Shown here: positions 1 to 6,156 of the stretch, in pieces
Numbering within the stretch: position 1 is the stretch's first letter
Layout of the letters: the number at the start of each line of letters is the position of its first letter
Assembly (NCBI GenBank): GCA_012031475.1
Contig: JAAUTJ010000150.1
Location: 1-8,929 of the forward strand
Length of the DNA: 8,929 nt
Source: Leptolyngbyaceae cyanobacterium SM1_3_5
Lineage (GTDB): Bacteria; Cyanobacteriota; Cyanobacteriia; Elainellales; Elainellaceae
Reading direction: 5' to 3'
Notes under the pieces: generated by a model
What the model was told of the DNA's origin: nothing
The model's input: only the letters and a program-made list of their open reading frames with translations
Database searches by the model: none
Translations under genes and position numbers: made by a program

Positions 1-380
1 CCGCTGATCGAGGTCGATCGCAACGTTTGCAGGCAAACGGCAACCGAATGAAGTTATAGCCCTGCTGTTTGCATTTGCGCCAGCATTTCCTTGTAGTCGC
101 GCAGCCAAAGTCCGTGCGGCACGTTCAAATCCGTTTCCATGCCAAACCAGTTGACGCCCTGCAACAGAACAGGACGGCGATTTGCGTCAATGATGTCGGC
201 GTTTTGGGTCGAGAGCGGCAGCGGCACTGAAACGGCAGATCCAGCCATTGTCAGGTCCGATCGCCAAGCAAATCCAAGAATGAGGGCAAACGTAACGACA
301 CCGATCGACACTTGACGCTGCCAGCGCGTCAGCCGACGCTGCCAAATGGAAATGAACTTACTTTGAGCAATTGATGACAT
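1..380 (-). CDS. GH5 endoglucanase-like protein, N-terminal part, frameshifted and cut by window edge
   Basis: The likely role is hydrolysis of beta-1,4-glucan outside the cytoplasmic membrane. Reading from the ATG at 380-378, residues 1-23 are basic and residues 24-39 form one hydrophobic segment, so this is a signal anchor or signal peptide. Residues 60-107 resemble the start of a GH5 catalytic domain: a D-A-N-x-x-P-V-x-L-x-G-V-N-W-F-G block at about 66-80, then H-G-L-W-x-R-D at 89-95. The frame stops at 56-54 (TAA), just after MQTAGL. One frame over, the protein continues as GYNFIRLPF, the expected GH5 second-strand motif (I-R-L-P), so the stop comes from a frameshift near 54-62. The remainder of the enzyme lies beyond the left edge. 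No clear Shine-Dalgarno sequence precedes the ATG. The family call rests on motif recognition alone; the broken state may be real or a sequencing error. Confidence 0.7.
54..62 (-). other. Frameshift site in the GH5-like gene
   Basis: On the minus strand the frame reads GCA GGG CTA TAA. Removing one G from the GGG run (CCC at 60-62 on the plus strand) gives GCA GGC TAT AAC TTC ATT CGG TTG CCG TTT, that is A-G-Y-N-F-I-R-L-P-F, which restores GH5-like sequence. A one-base insertion in a short homopolymer is the simplest explanation. A second slip near the TTT at 26-28 is possible, because a third frame there reads NVAIDLDQR, but this is not well supported. Confidence 0.65.
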
Positions 381-1014
381 CGTTGCGATCGTCCATGTTG
401 GGTTAACTCACGTAAGCAGTAATTGCTGATTGCAAATCACAGTTGAAGTCTTGCAACTTCACAGCGTTGCAGTTGAGATGAGAAATAGCTTGGTAAATGC
501 AAGCAGTCTTCATTCGATCGACCATCCTTTAAATCTTTCATAGACAGTTCGAGATGAAGTTTTGTTAAAGTCGTCATGAAGAGGTAATGAAGTTTACCAG
601 GCTCATCTTCTGATCATGTCTCCGTAATACCGAAATCGATCGCCGTTTTGATGGACGCTTGACAGCTTCAAAAGTGCCTGATAATCTATTTCTTTAGATA
701 GAGAAATAAACTGCACATCTCTATAATGACCTCACAGAGCGGTTTTGCAGCATTACTCTCTTTGTAAACTCGAACGATCAAAAACTTTATATCTTCTTCA
801 AGCTAAATCTTGGGTCTTCATCGAATCCATACGGTAAATCACTGAAGAGGAGATTAATTTAGGTACAGGAAGTAAATCCACTGATGACTTCAGTAGATTT
901 CACCAGATGCTCGATCACGCAAGGCTCCCTAACAAAACCGTCCATTCGCGATCGACCATTTACTTCATCTACCCTTGCAGAATTTCCTTGTCGTTCTTGA
1001 GTAAGAGAAGCATT
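381..1014. other. 634-base divergent intergenic region
   Basis: No convincing gene was found here. The stretch separates the divergent GH5-like gene and the coiled-coil gene, and should hold both promoters. It is more AT-rich than the flanking genes. A 6-bp hairpin (TGAAGT/ACTTCA, loop of 6) lies at 444-461. Candidate sigma-70 boxes for the plus-strand gene are at 659-685 and 722-727. A purine-rich AGAGGAG at 846-852 looks like a ribosome binding site but has no ATG, GTG or TTG at suitable spacing. The frame of the downstream gene is open from an ATG at 907, but residues encoded by 907-1014 show no signal peptide or domain character. A long 5' leader is possible. Confidence 0.6.
659..685 (+). 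promoter_or_regulatory. Candidate sigma-70-type promoter upstream of the coiled-coil gene
   Basis: A perfect TTGACA at 659-664 is followed after 15 bases by GATAAT at 680-685 (5 of 6 to TATAAT). The spacer is two bases shorter than ideal. A perfect TATAAT at 722-727 lacks a good -35 box at 16-18 bases, so it could be a second, activator-dependent start. Either would give a leader of roughly 280-325 bases ahead of the ATG at 1015. This is pattern matching only. Confidence 0.3.
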
Positions 1015-1821
1015 ATGAGTCTTTCCCGTTGCTTGCTTTCGTCCGCCGTCCTAGCTGGAACTGTTTTTTGCGGCATGACCCTTCCGCTGGCTGCATTTGG
1101 CTCCAAGCCGATGACGATTCAGCTTGAGGAAAAGCCCGTGTTTGTTGGGCAGGTTGAAGAGTTTGCGGCTCCTTATATCGGTTTTGCCACCGCCATTAGC
1201 TTGGCCGCTGGTGCTGCAAGCCTTGCAACTTCTGGCTGGAAACAGTCTTCGCGCAAGCTCAACCAAACCGAAACGCAAATGTCCACGCTCAAGCAGCAGT
1301 TGAACGAAAAAGAAGCGCTGATTGAAGACATCAAGTTTTCTCAGCAGCGCCTCAGCACCTCCGGTTTGGAACTGTTCTTGCAAGAAGATGAATCGCCGCT
1401 GCCCGCCGTGCTGCCCATGAGCCAGCCGATCGCCGCGCCCGTTGCAGACTCACCTCGCGACGCTGCTCCCTACATGGTGATTCATGCAGACGAGCCTCAG
1501 CAAATGGCGAGCGCTGGTCTGCTCACGCTCAACGCTGAACCGCAGTCGATCGAATCCACTCCTGTCGTGAAGCAGCCCGCCATGAATCCGATGCAGATGC
1601 AGGCCATGAGTTCGCTTGCTTCTGCTCAGGCATTTGCAGGCTTTGCCCGCCCGACCCAACCTGCAACACCTGAAGCTCAGCCAGAAGACACGGTTCAGCT
1701 TCAAGAACTGATGGCGCATCTCAAGCAGGTGATGGCGCAAGTCGAGCGGATGCAGGTCGAGTCGAATCCGTCTGCCCGTTCCAACAGCACTGCTTGGCAA
1801 CAGCAGCGCCTTGCCTCTTAG
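1015..1821 (+). CDS. Secreted or membrane-anchored coiled-coil protein, function unknown
   Basis: This 268-residue protein is not recognised as a named family. Residues 7-28 are hydrophobic and look like a signal peptide or anchor (cleavage could fall after LAAFG). Residues 52-72 (APYIGFATAISLAAGAASLA) are a second hydrophobic, Ala/Gly-rich membrane segment. Residues 76-112 are a polar heptad-like coiled coil rich in Q, K, E and L. Residues 125-224 are a Pro/Ala/Gln/Met-rich low-complexity linker, and residues 225-249 form a second amphipathic helix. The layout suggests a structural envelope protein reaching from a membrane into the periplasm or cytoplasm. The ATG at 1015 was chosen over the in-frame ATG at 907 because the signal segment follows it directly and a weak purine stretch (AGAGAAG, 1004-1010) precedes it. 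It ends 7 bases from the convergent lipoprotein gene. Any link to the glucan genes is positional only. Confidence 0.75.
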   Translation: MSLSRCLLSSAVLAGTVFCGMTLPLAAFGSKPMTIQLEEKPVFVGQVEEFAAPYIGFATAISLAAGAASLATSGWKQSSRKLNQTETQMSTLKQQLNEKEALIEDIKFSQQRLSTSGLELFLQEDESPLPAVLPMSQPIAAPVADSPRDAAPYMVIHADEPQQMASAGLLTLNAEPQSIESTPVVKQPAMNPMQMQAMSSLASAQAFAGFARPTQPATPEAQPEDTVQLQELMAHLKQVMAQVERMQVESNPSARSNSTAWQQQRLAS

Positions 1822-1828
1822 TGACGGT

Positions 1829-2521
1829 TCACTGTAGCCGTTGGTCAGGGCGAAGTGGAGCATCCGTTTTGCTCCAGGGTTGGTCTCGATCGCTCGTCGG
1901 CTCAACGGGTTTACCGCTGGTGCGCGGAGCAGCCGCAGGAGTTGGCTCAGGTGGAGCAGTGCGACCGCTAGGTAACGCCACGTTCACCTGTCTGCTCGCT
2001 TCAAGATACAGTTCGCCGTCGGTTGTAAACCGCACCAGCGATGCTTGTGTGGCATCGTCTTCCGCTTCTACTTGATCTCGAAACCCTGCTGGCTGATTGG
2101 CCGGATCAAGCGTGGCAAGAAAGGTCACGGTTGCTGCCGGATCAGCAGGAGTAGACAGTCCGCTGATTTGCCAGCTTTCCTGAAAGCGGCCATCGGGAGC
2201 AGGTTGCCACAGATTTAAGTCTGCTTGCCAAGTGCCTTGTTGAACAACGGCATACTGGCGATCGAGAATTGCGTAGATGGACGTTTCCGCTGGCTCAAAA
2301 TCGCGAATCGCCGTTACTGTGATACGAGTTTCGTCAGGCAAACTCGTATTGCCCGTAACAACATATGCACCTGGTCTCCCAGTCGCTTGTGCCTGCCGAA
2401 TCGAAAGTTCTACCGAAGCTGTGTTTGGGTTAATCGCCGTGCAGCTTGTGCAGAGGGCGATCGCGAGCAGCAACAAGAGCGAGGCAAACTGACGGTAGCA
2501 TGATCGAAGATTTGTCTGCAT
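1829..2521 (-). CDS. Predicted lipoprotein with beta-rich domain, function unknown
   Basis: From the ATG at 2521-2519 the product is 230 residues. Residues 1-11 are polar/basic, residues 13-23 are strongly hydrophobic (LLLLLAIAL), and C27 in CTSC is the best candidate for lipidation; the -3 cysteine makes this lipobox atypical. Residues 36-182 look beta-rich, with alternating patterns such as YVVTGNTSLPDETRITVTAI and LVRFTTDGELYLEASRQVNV, suggesting a beta-sandwich exposed outside the membrane. Residues 187-230 are a Pro/Ala-rich, then charged, disordered tail. An in-frame GTG at 2551 would add ten residues, but the ATG gives a more normal lipoprotein signal peptide; neither has a clear Shine-Dalgarno. 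It is divergent from the barrel operon and shares its 262-base upstream region, so common regulation is possible. The family was not identified. Confidence 0.75.
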   Translation of the reverse strand: MQTNLRSCYRQFASLLLLLAIALCTSCTAINPNTASVELSIRQAQATGRPGAYVVTGNTSLPDETRITVTAIRDFEPAETSIYAILDRQYAVVQQGTWQADLNLWQPAPDGRFQESWQISGLSTPADPAATVTFLATLDPANQPAGFRDQVEAEDDATQASLVRFTTDGELYLEASRQVNVALPSGRTAPPEPTPAAAPRTSGKPVEPTSDRDQPWSKTDAPLRPDQRLQ

Positions 2522-2574
2522 AACAAAGCAATTGTGATAGGGTTTGATCACTGAAATGGCCGCGATCGATTTAG

Positions 2575-2595
2575 TCTAGCTGGATGATTCTAGCT
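2575..2595. repeat. Two direct copies of TCTAGCT, 14-base period
   Basis: TCTAGCT occurs at 2575-2581 and 2589-2595, seven bases apart, in the divergent region between the lipoprotein gene and the barrel operon. Paired short direct repeats at this spacing can be regulator half-sites, but seven bases is short enough to occur by chance. Confidence 0.3.
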
Positions 2596-2652
2596 TTAGC
2601 ATCTCAGTATTCATCCCCTCATATTTAAATCAGGAAGATCATTTGGCGACCG

Positions 2653-2681
2653 TTGACGATCAGGGCGAAATCGTCTAGACA
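2653..2681 (+). promoter_or_regulatory. Weak candidate promoter for the four-gene operon
   Basis: TTGACG at 2653-2658 (5 of 6 to TTGACA) is followed after 17 bases by TAGACA at 2676-2681 (3 of 6 to TATAAT). The spacing is ideal but the -10 is poor. It lies about 100 bases upstream of the first operon ATG. No better pair was seen between 2552 and 2783. Confidence 0.2.
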
Positions 2682-2783
2682 GGAAGCGGCGATTTACTGC
2701 GGCGAACCGAGTCAACGGATTGTTACGCAGAAAGCTTCTACCAAACGCGCCTGTATCGCATTGCACTTCATTCATCGAGTTCC

Positions 2784-3620
2784 ATGATCGCGACGCCCTC
2801 TAGTTCCTGGATCAGGATAATTGCTGCTGCGGCAGCTACGAGTCCTGCTTTCGTCTGCTTAGCACTGATTGGTGCAGCCTCAGCCAATCCCACGATCGAA
2901 CTGGATGCTCAATCCAGTGAGCCAGACGCAACGATTGCTGCTGAAGATGCGATCGAGCCGAACCCGGTCGAGTTGGATGCGAGTGTACCCAGTTCTGCTG
3001 TCAGTTCAACTACGCCGACTGCTGCTCCCACTGAGGCTCCTTTTGCGTTCACCCTGCCGACTGCTGCGGAGCCACAACCTGCACCGATCGCAGTGGCTCC
3101 CACCGCTGTAGCTCCCCAGAGTTTACCTGCCGCTGCGCCTGCCGCTGCCAATCCCAACGCCCAATTTCAGTTTCGATCGTCTGCGGCTCAGCCGTTTGTG
3201 ACACCTGCAAGTGGATCGATCGGCGGGGGAACAGCCGTTGGTAGTGGAACAGCCGTTAGTGGGGGAACAGCCGTTGGTGGGGGAACAGCCGTTAGCCAAA
3301 TGCTGCCCGTTCCCAATGCGCCGCTGCCCGTTCCCAATGTGCCTGCGGCGGGTGTGGCAATGCCGCTTCCACCTGCTCCCGTCGGACAGTTCGCTGCGCC
3401 GACGGCTTATCCGTATCCGGGTTCCTACCCGTATCCGACTGGAGCGATCGCCTATCCCTATGCACCCCCTGCTGCGGCTCCGATCGCCTATCCCTACGCG
3501 CCACCTGCTGCGGCTCCGGTTCCTTTGCCTATCCCTACGCGCCACCTGCTGCGGCTCCGGCTCAGTTTGCCTACCCGTATCCTTTACAAGCGGCTCCGAT
3601 CGGTTATCCGCCACAGATGA
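2784..3620 (+). CDS. Barrel protein, N-terminal fragment: signal peptide and Pro/Ala-rich linker (frameshifted)
   Basis: This is the first half of one broken gene spanning 2784-5047. Residues 1-34 form a signal peptide ending in A-S-A before N35, so the protein is exported. The rest is low-complexity: an acidic Ala/Ser/Thr/Glu stretch (35-90), an Ala/Pro-rich stretch (90-145), a Gly-Thr-Ala-Val repeat block (148-171), then Pro/Ala/Tyr-rich sequence with YPYAPPAAAP repeats. The last in-register codon is about 3516-3518; after that this frame runs out of register, becomes Arg/Leu-rich and stops at 3618-3620, while the YPYAPPAAAP pattern continues in the -1 frame. Read together, the two parts give a protein of about 754 residues. 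No obvious Shine-Dalgarno precedes the ATG at 2784. It is the first gene of the operon. Confidence 0.75.
   Translation: MIATPSSSWIRIIAAAAATSPAFVCLALIGAASANPTIELDAQSSEPDATIAAEDAIEPNPVELDASVPSSAVSSTTPTAAPTEAPFAFTLPTAAEPQPAPIAVAPTAVAPQSLPAAAPAAANPNAQFQFRSSAAQPFVTPASGSIGGGTAVGSGTAVSGGTAVGGGTAVSQMLPVPNAPLPVPNVPAAGVAMPLPPAPVGQFAAPTAYPYPGSYPYPTGAIAYPYAPPAAAPIAYPYAPPAAAPVPLPIPTRHLLRLRLSLPTRILYKRLRSVIRHR
3225..3296 (+). repeat. Four tandem 18-bp units encoding Gly-Thr-Ala-Val repeats
   Basis: Units lie at 3225-3242, 3243-3260, 3261-3278 and 3279-3296, sharing the core GGAACAGCCGTT. Differences are confined to a few positions at the unit edges. They encode four G-x-G-T-A-V-type hexapeptides in the barrel-protein linker. 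The period is a multiple of three, so copy-number change would keep the frame. Confidence 0.9.
3453..3559 (+). repeat. Three 30-bp repeats encoding YPYAPPAAAP
   Basis: Copies lie at 3453-3482, 3489-3518 and 3530-3559. The last two are identical and the first differs at only three positions. The spacer between copies 1 and 2 is 6 bases (in frame) but between copies 2 and 3 it is 11 bases, which is not a multiple of three. Copy 3 is therefore translated as YPYAPPAAAP only in the -1 frame, pinning the frameshift to this spacer. Confidence 0.9.
3519..3529 (+). other. Frameshift site in the barrel gene
   Basis: The 11-base spacer GTTCCTTTGCC between two identical 30-bp repeats shifts the frame by -1. 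The corresponding spacer after copy 3 (GCTCAGTTTGCC, 3560-3571) is 12 bases and in frame, so a single missing base here is the simplest explanation. No canonical X-XXY-YYZ slippery heptamer is present at the right register, so programmed frameshifting is unlikely. Confidence 0.85.
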
Positions 3621-5047
3621 GCTATCCGTCGCAGATGAGCTATCCGTCGCAGATGGCAACTCCGATCGCCTATCCCTATTCATATCCGTCTGCACCCGCC
3701 GTTTATCCCTATCCGATCGCTCCGACTCCAGCGATCGCCTTTCCAACCGCACCCGCTGCGTCACCTAGTTTTGCACAGCCGCCCAGTTTTGCACAGCCGA
3801 TCGGTGGGCCAACCTTAACTGCGCCATTTGCTCAAGCGCCAGTCGCTTTACCCGCCCCGGTTGCGCCGTTTCCTCAGACACCCGTACCCTTTCCACAAGC
3901 TCCAGTTGCGCCCTTTCCGCAAGCTCCGACTGCGCCGTTTCCTCAGACAGCACCCTTTCCGCAAGCTCCAGGTGTTCCCCCTGCTCCAGTTCCAGTGGTT
4001 CAACAGCTGATCGCACCATCCACCCAGCCGTTTATTGCCCCATCCGCACAGCCGTTTATTGACAGTTCTGCTGTGACGCCGCCTTCAGTGAGACTGCAAG
4101 GCGTGTATTTGTTGCAGGGCGATGAATCTTCAGCACGGGCAAGGCTGACTGCGGTGTATCCGCTGACGCCGAATTTGCTGTTTGGCGGATCGCTCGATTT
4201 GACCGAGGGCGAAGCGTTTGCCGATTCGCAAACCGAAGGCTTGAGCCTAAATGAACTGTATCTGGCGGCTTCGCTGCCGGATTTGCCGAATCTGCGATTT
4301 GTGATTGGGCAGCTTGATCTCACGTCTTATTTCGATCGCAACAGCTTTGCCAAAGACGGAGCTAGCCAGTTTTTCAATCCGATTTTTCAAACCAATCCGG
4401 CCTTGAGCGCAGCGGCGATCGGGTCGCGTCCCAGTGTGCTGGTCAACTGGAGCTTGAACGACAATATTGAAGCTCGCGCCGCTGCCTTTTCATCGGCTCG
4501 CAGCATCAGCGACTTTCAGCTTGACGGCTTTGCAGGCGAACTGGGCTTGCGCTTTGGCAACGCGATTATTCGCGGCACCTACACATCAGGACGCGATGCA
4601 GGGTCAGACAGCGGCTTCAACCAGATTTTTGGCCTCGATCGCGGCGACGGACAGTTTGGCATTGACGAGAACGATCGCGAAGAATCTTACGGCGTGAATG
4701 CGGAAGTGTTTATTCCCGAATTGAGCCTCGGCCTGTTTGGTCGCTATGGACGCTATGACAATCGCGAACTGGACGAAGGCGGTGACACGTTCAGCGCCGG
4801 ATTGACCTTCCTGGATGTGTTTAGCCGCAACGATCGCCTTGGCCTCGCTTACGGGCGGGCTTTGTCGAACGAGCAACTGCGCCGCGAGCAGGACGAACGC
4901 AGGCCGGATGTGCTGGAACTGTTCTATGATTTTCGCGCTTTGCCCAATTTGAACTTGGGCTTTAGCGTTCAGCAGCGCGACGAATTTTCGGAAACCATTT
5001 TGGGCGTCCGGGTTCGATCGGAATTTGATGTCACTCCGGGGAGATAG
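3521..5047 (+). CDS. Porin-like outer-membrane beta-barrel, C-terminal fragment
   Basis: This is the second half of the gene that begins at 2784; the first in-frame ATG is at 3617. The part up to about 4087 continues the Pro/Ala/Tyr/Gln-rich linker (YPY, SYPSQM, and PFPQ motifs). From 4088 to the stop, about 319 residues have alternating hydrophobic strands, Gly/Asp/Asn-rich turns and aromatic girdle residues typical of an outer-membrane barrel. A segment with G-Q-L-D-L-T-S-Y-F-D-R-N-x-F-A followed by Q-F-x-N-P resembles cyanobacterial OprB-type porins. A penultimate strand reads ILGVRVRSEF, and six more residues follow before the stop. There is no SLH domain, which the common cyanobacterial porins carry. 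The likely role is passage of polysaccharide, or of sugars, through the outer membrane; the adjacent TPR gene favours polysaccharide. Exact family and strand number are not established. The stop is 5 bases before the TPR gene, so the two are probably translationally coupled. Confidence 0.75.
   Translation, partial: SFAYPYAPPAAAPAQFAYPYPLQAAPIGYPPQMSYPSQMSYPSQMATPIAYPYSYPSAPAVYPYPIAPTPAIAFPTAPAASPSFAQPPSFAQPIGGPTLTAPFAQAPVALPAPVAPFPQTPVPFPQAPVAPFPQAPTAPFPQTAPFPQAPGVPPAPVPVVQQLIAPSTQPFIAPSAQPFIDSSAVTPPSVRLQGVYLLQGDESSARARLTAVYPLTPNLLFGGSLDLTEGEAFADSQTEGLSLNELYLAASLPDLPNLRFVIGQLDLTSYFDRNSFAKDGASQFFNPIFQTNPALSAAAIGSRPSVLVNWSLNDNIEARAAAFSSARSISDFQLDGFAGELGLRFGNAIIRGTYTSGRDAGSDSGFNQIFGLDRGDGQFGIDENDREESYGVNAEVFIPELSLGLFGRYGRYDNRELDEGGDTFSAGLTFLDVFSRNDRLGLAYGRALSNEQLRREQDERRPDVLELFYDFRALPNLNLGFSVQQRDEFSETILGVRVRSEFDVTPGR
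3857..3970 (+). repeat. PFPQ-A/T-P coding repeats
   Basis: Five Pro-Phe-Pro-Gln motifs occur within 38 residues, spaced six to eight residues apart (PFPQTPVPFPQAPVAPFPQ and on). The DNA units are degenerate, mostly 18-24 bases. They extend the proline-rich linker ahead of the barrel. Confidence 0.8.
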
Positions 5048-5052
5048 CCAAG

Positions 5053-6156
5053 ATGAACAAATCTAGGCGTATTTGGAGCAGTTTAATGGGCTTGGCGCTG
5101 TTGGGAATGCCAACGATCGCGCTGCTGCCGCTGCCTGCGATCGCGCAAACCGTTCCCACCGCTGTTCGGCAAGCCTACACGCTGCTGGGTCAAGGATTGG
5201 TGAATCAGGCGATCGGCATTTTTGAGCAAGCCGTGCGGCAGTTTCCGCAGTCCACCGAGGCGCGGTTGGGCTTGGCGATCGCCTATCGTCGGGCTGGACG
5301 CGATGCCGATGCCTTTACTGCCTATCAGCAAGTGTTGGAAGTCGATCCAAACAATCGACTCGCTCTGTTAAGTATTGGTGTGCTGGGCGGGTTTCGCCCT
5401 GAATGGCAAAATCGCGGCATCGAAGCGCTGAACGTGCTGCTGCGGCAAGATGCCAACGATACCGAAGCACTGGCGCAGCGAGCCTTACTGTTGGGCTATC
5501 AGGGACGATTTGGCGAATCGATCGCGGACTATCAAATTGTTCTGCAAAGCAATCCCACGCCGGAAGCGATTTTGGGTGCCGCGCAAATCTATTCTTTTAG
5601 CGGCGATTTTGCCCAGTCGATCGCGCTGTTCGATCGCTATCGAGGAACGGGCGGACAGATTACCGGAGGCGCGGCGATCGCCTATGCCAACGCCCTGCGC
5701 GAAACGGGCAATGCCCCTCAAGCCGTGCGAGTCTTGGAAGCGCAACTGCGCCAGTCTCGCGAACTCAACAGTACGACGATTCAGCTTCGCGCCGCGCTTG
5801 CCACTGCCTACGCCGCCACCGGACAGCTTGATCAGGCCAATCAAACGCTTGCACCCCTGGTAGGACGACAAGATTCTCGCCTGACCTTGGCGCGGGCACT
5901 GAACGAAATTGCAGATACGAGCGGCAATCTGGCTTATGCACAGCAGGCGATCGATCTGTACCGACAGGTGATTTCGCAAACGCCGAATTTGACGGTCGGC
6001 GTTGCCCGCGAAATTGCCGATGTCCTCAGCGGATATCCGCAAGAGCAAGCCTACGCGCTGGAAATCTATCGGCAACTGGCGCAGCAAAATCCGGGCGATC
6101 GCTCCCTTGCCATCCAGCAAATCGTCCTAGTCTCGGCAGCTTGGCCTGATCACTGA
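5053..6156 (+). CDS. BcsC-like TPR protein, N-terminal fragment (frameshifted)
   Basis: This is the first half of one gene spanning 5053-7339. Residues 1-31 form a signal peptide with A-I-A before Q32, so the protein is periplasmic. From residue 35 on, tandem TPR helices follow with canonical W/LG/Y/A/P positions, for example ARLGLAIAYRRAGRDADAF and AYQQVLEVDPNNRLALLSIG, repeating to about residue 350. Such arrays form a scaffold that guides polysaccharide and binds synthase or barrel partners in BcsC, AlgK and PgaA. A good Shine-Dalgarno (GGGGAG, 5038-5043) lies nine bases ahead of the ATG, inside the end of the barrel gene. The last codon in register is about 6127-6129; the next nine residues (VSAAWPDH-type tail) are out of frame before TGA at 6154-6156. 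The assignment to the BcsC type rests on the GH8 neighbour; TPRs alone are generic. Confidence 0.75.
   Translation: MNKSRRIWSSLMGLALLGMPTIALLPLPAIAQTVPTAVRQAYTLLGQGLVNQAIGIFEQAVRQFPQSTEARLGLAIAYRRAGRDADAFTAYQQVLEVDPNNRLALLSIGVLGGFRPEWQNRGIEALNVLLRQDANDTEALAQRALLLGYQGRFGESIADYQIVLQSNPTPEAILGAAQIYSFSGDFAQSIALFDRYRGTGGQITGGAAIAYANALRETGNAPQAVRVLEAQLRQSRELNSTTIQLRAALATAYAATGQLDQANQTLAPLVGRQDSRLTLARALNEIADTSGNLAYAQQAIDLYRQVISQTPNLTVGVAREIADVLSGYPQEQAYALEIYRQLAQQNPGDRSLAIQQIVLVSAAWPDH
6128..6156 (+). other. Frameshift site in the TPR gene
   Basis: The upstream frame ends at TGA 6154-6156. The +1 frame is blocked by TAG at 6128-6130 but open after it, reading SRQLGLITEAQLQLQLQANL and on into further TPRs. 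The shift therefore lies between about 6128 and 6153. One extra base (for example G6130, giving CTA TCT CGG CAG) or two missing bases would both restore one frame. Confidence 0.85.

Noticed and set aside
444..461. Small hairpin TGAAGT/ACTTCA in the intergenic region as a terminator or RNA
   Set aside because: Only six base pairs with no U-run after it; could easily be chance.
846..852. AGAGGAG as a ribosome binding site for an upstream small gene
   Set aside because: No ATG, GTG or TTG at usable spacing; the frame that follows has no protein-like features.
907..1014. Longer N-terminus of the coiled-coil protein from ATG 907
   Set aside because: The extra 36 residues would precede a normal signal peptide and no ribosome binding site is seen at 907.
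2653..2681. Strong promoter for the operon
   Set aside because: Only the -35 box is good; kept as a low-confidence feature rather than a finding.
3123..3764. Long minus-strand open frame rich in Arg and Ser
   Set aside because: Shadow of the repetitive, GC-rich barrel linker on the opposite strand; composition is entirely low-complexity.
5485..6120. 211-codon minus-strand open frame inside the TPR gene
   Set aside because: Antisense shadow of clear TPR coding; no start signal or recognisable domain.
3519..6156. Programmed ribosomal frameshifting in the barrel and TPR genes
   Set aside because: The shifts are in opposite directions (-1 and +1) and no slippery heptamer or clear downstream stimulator was seen.
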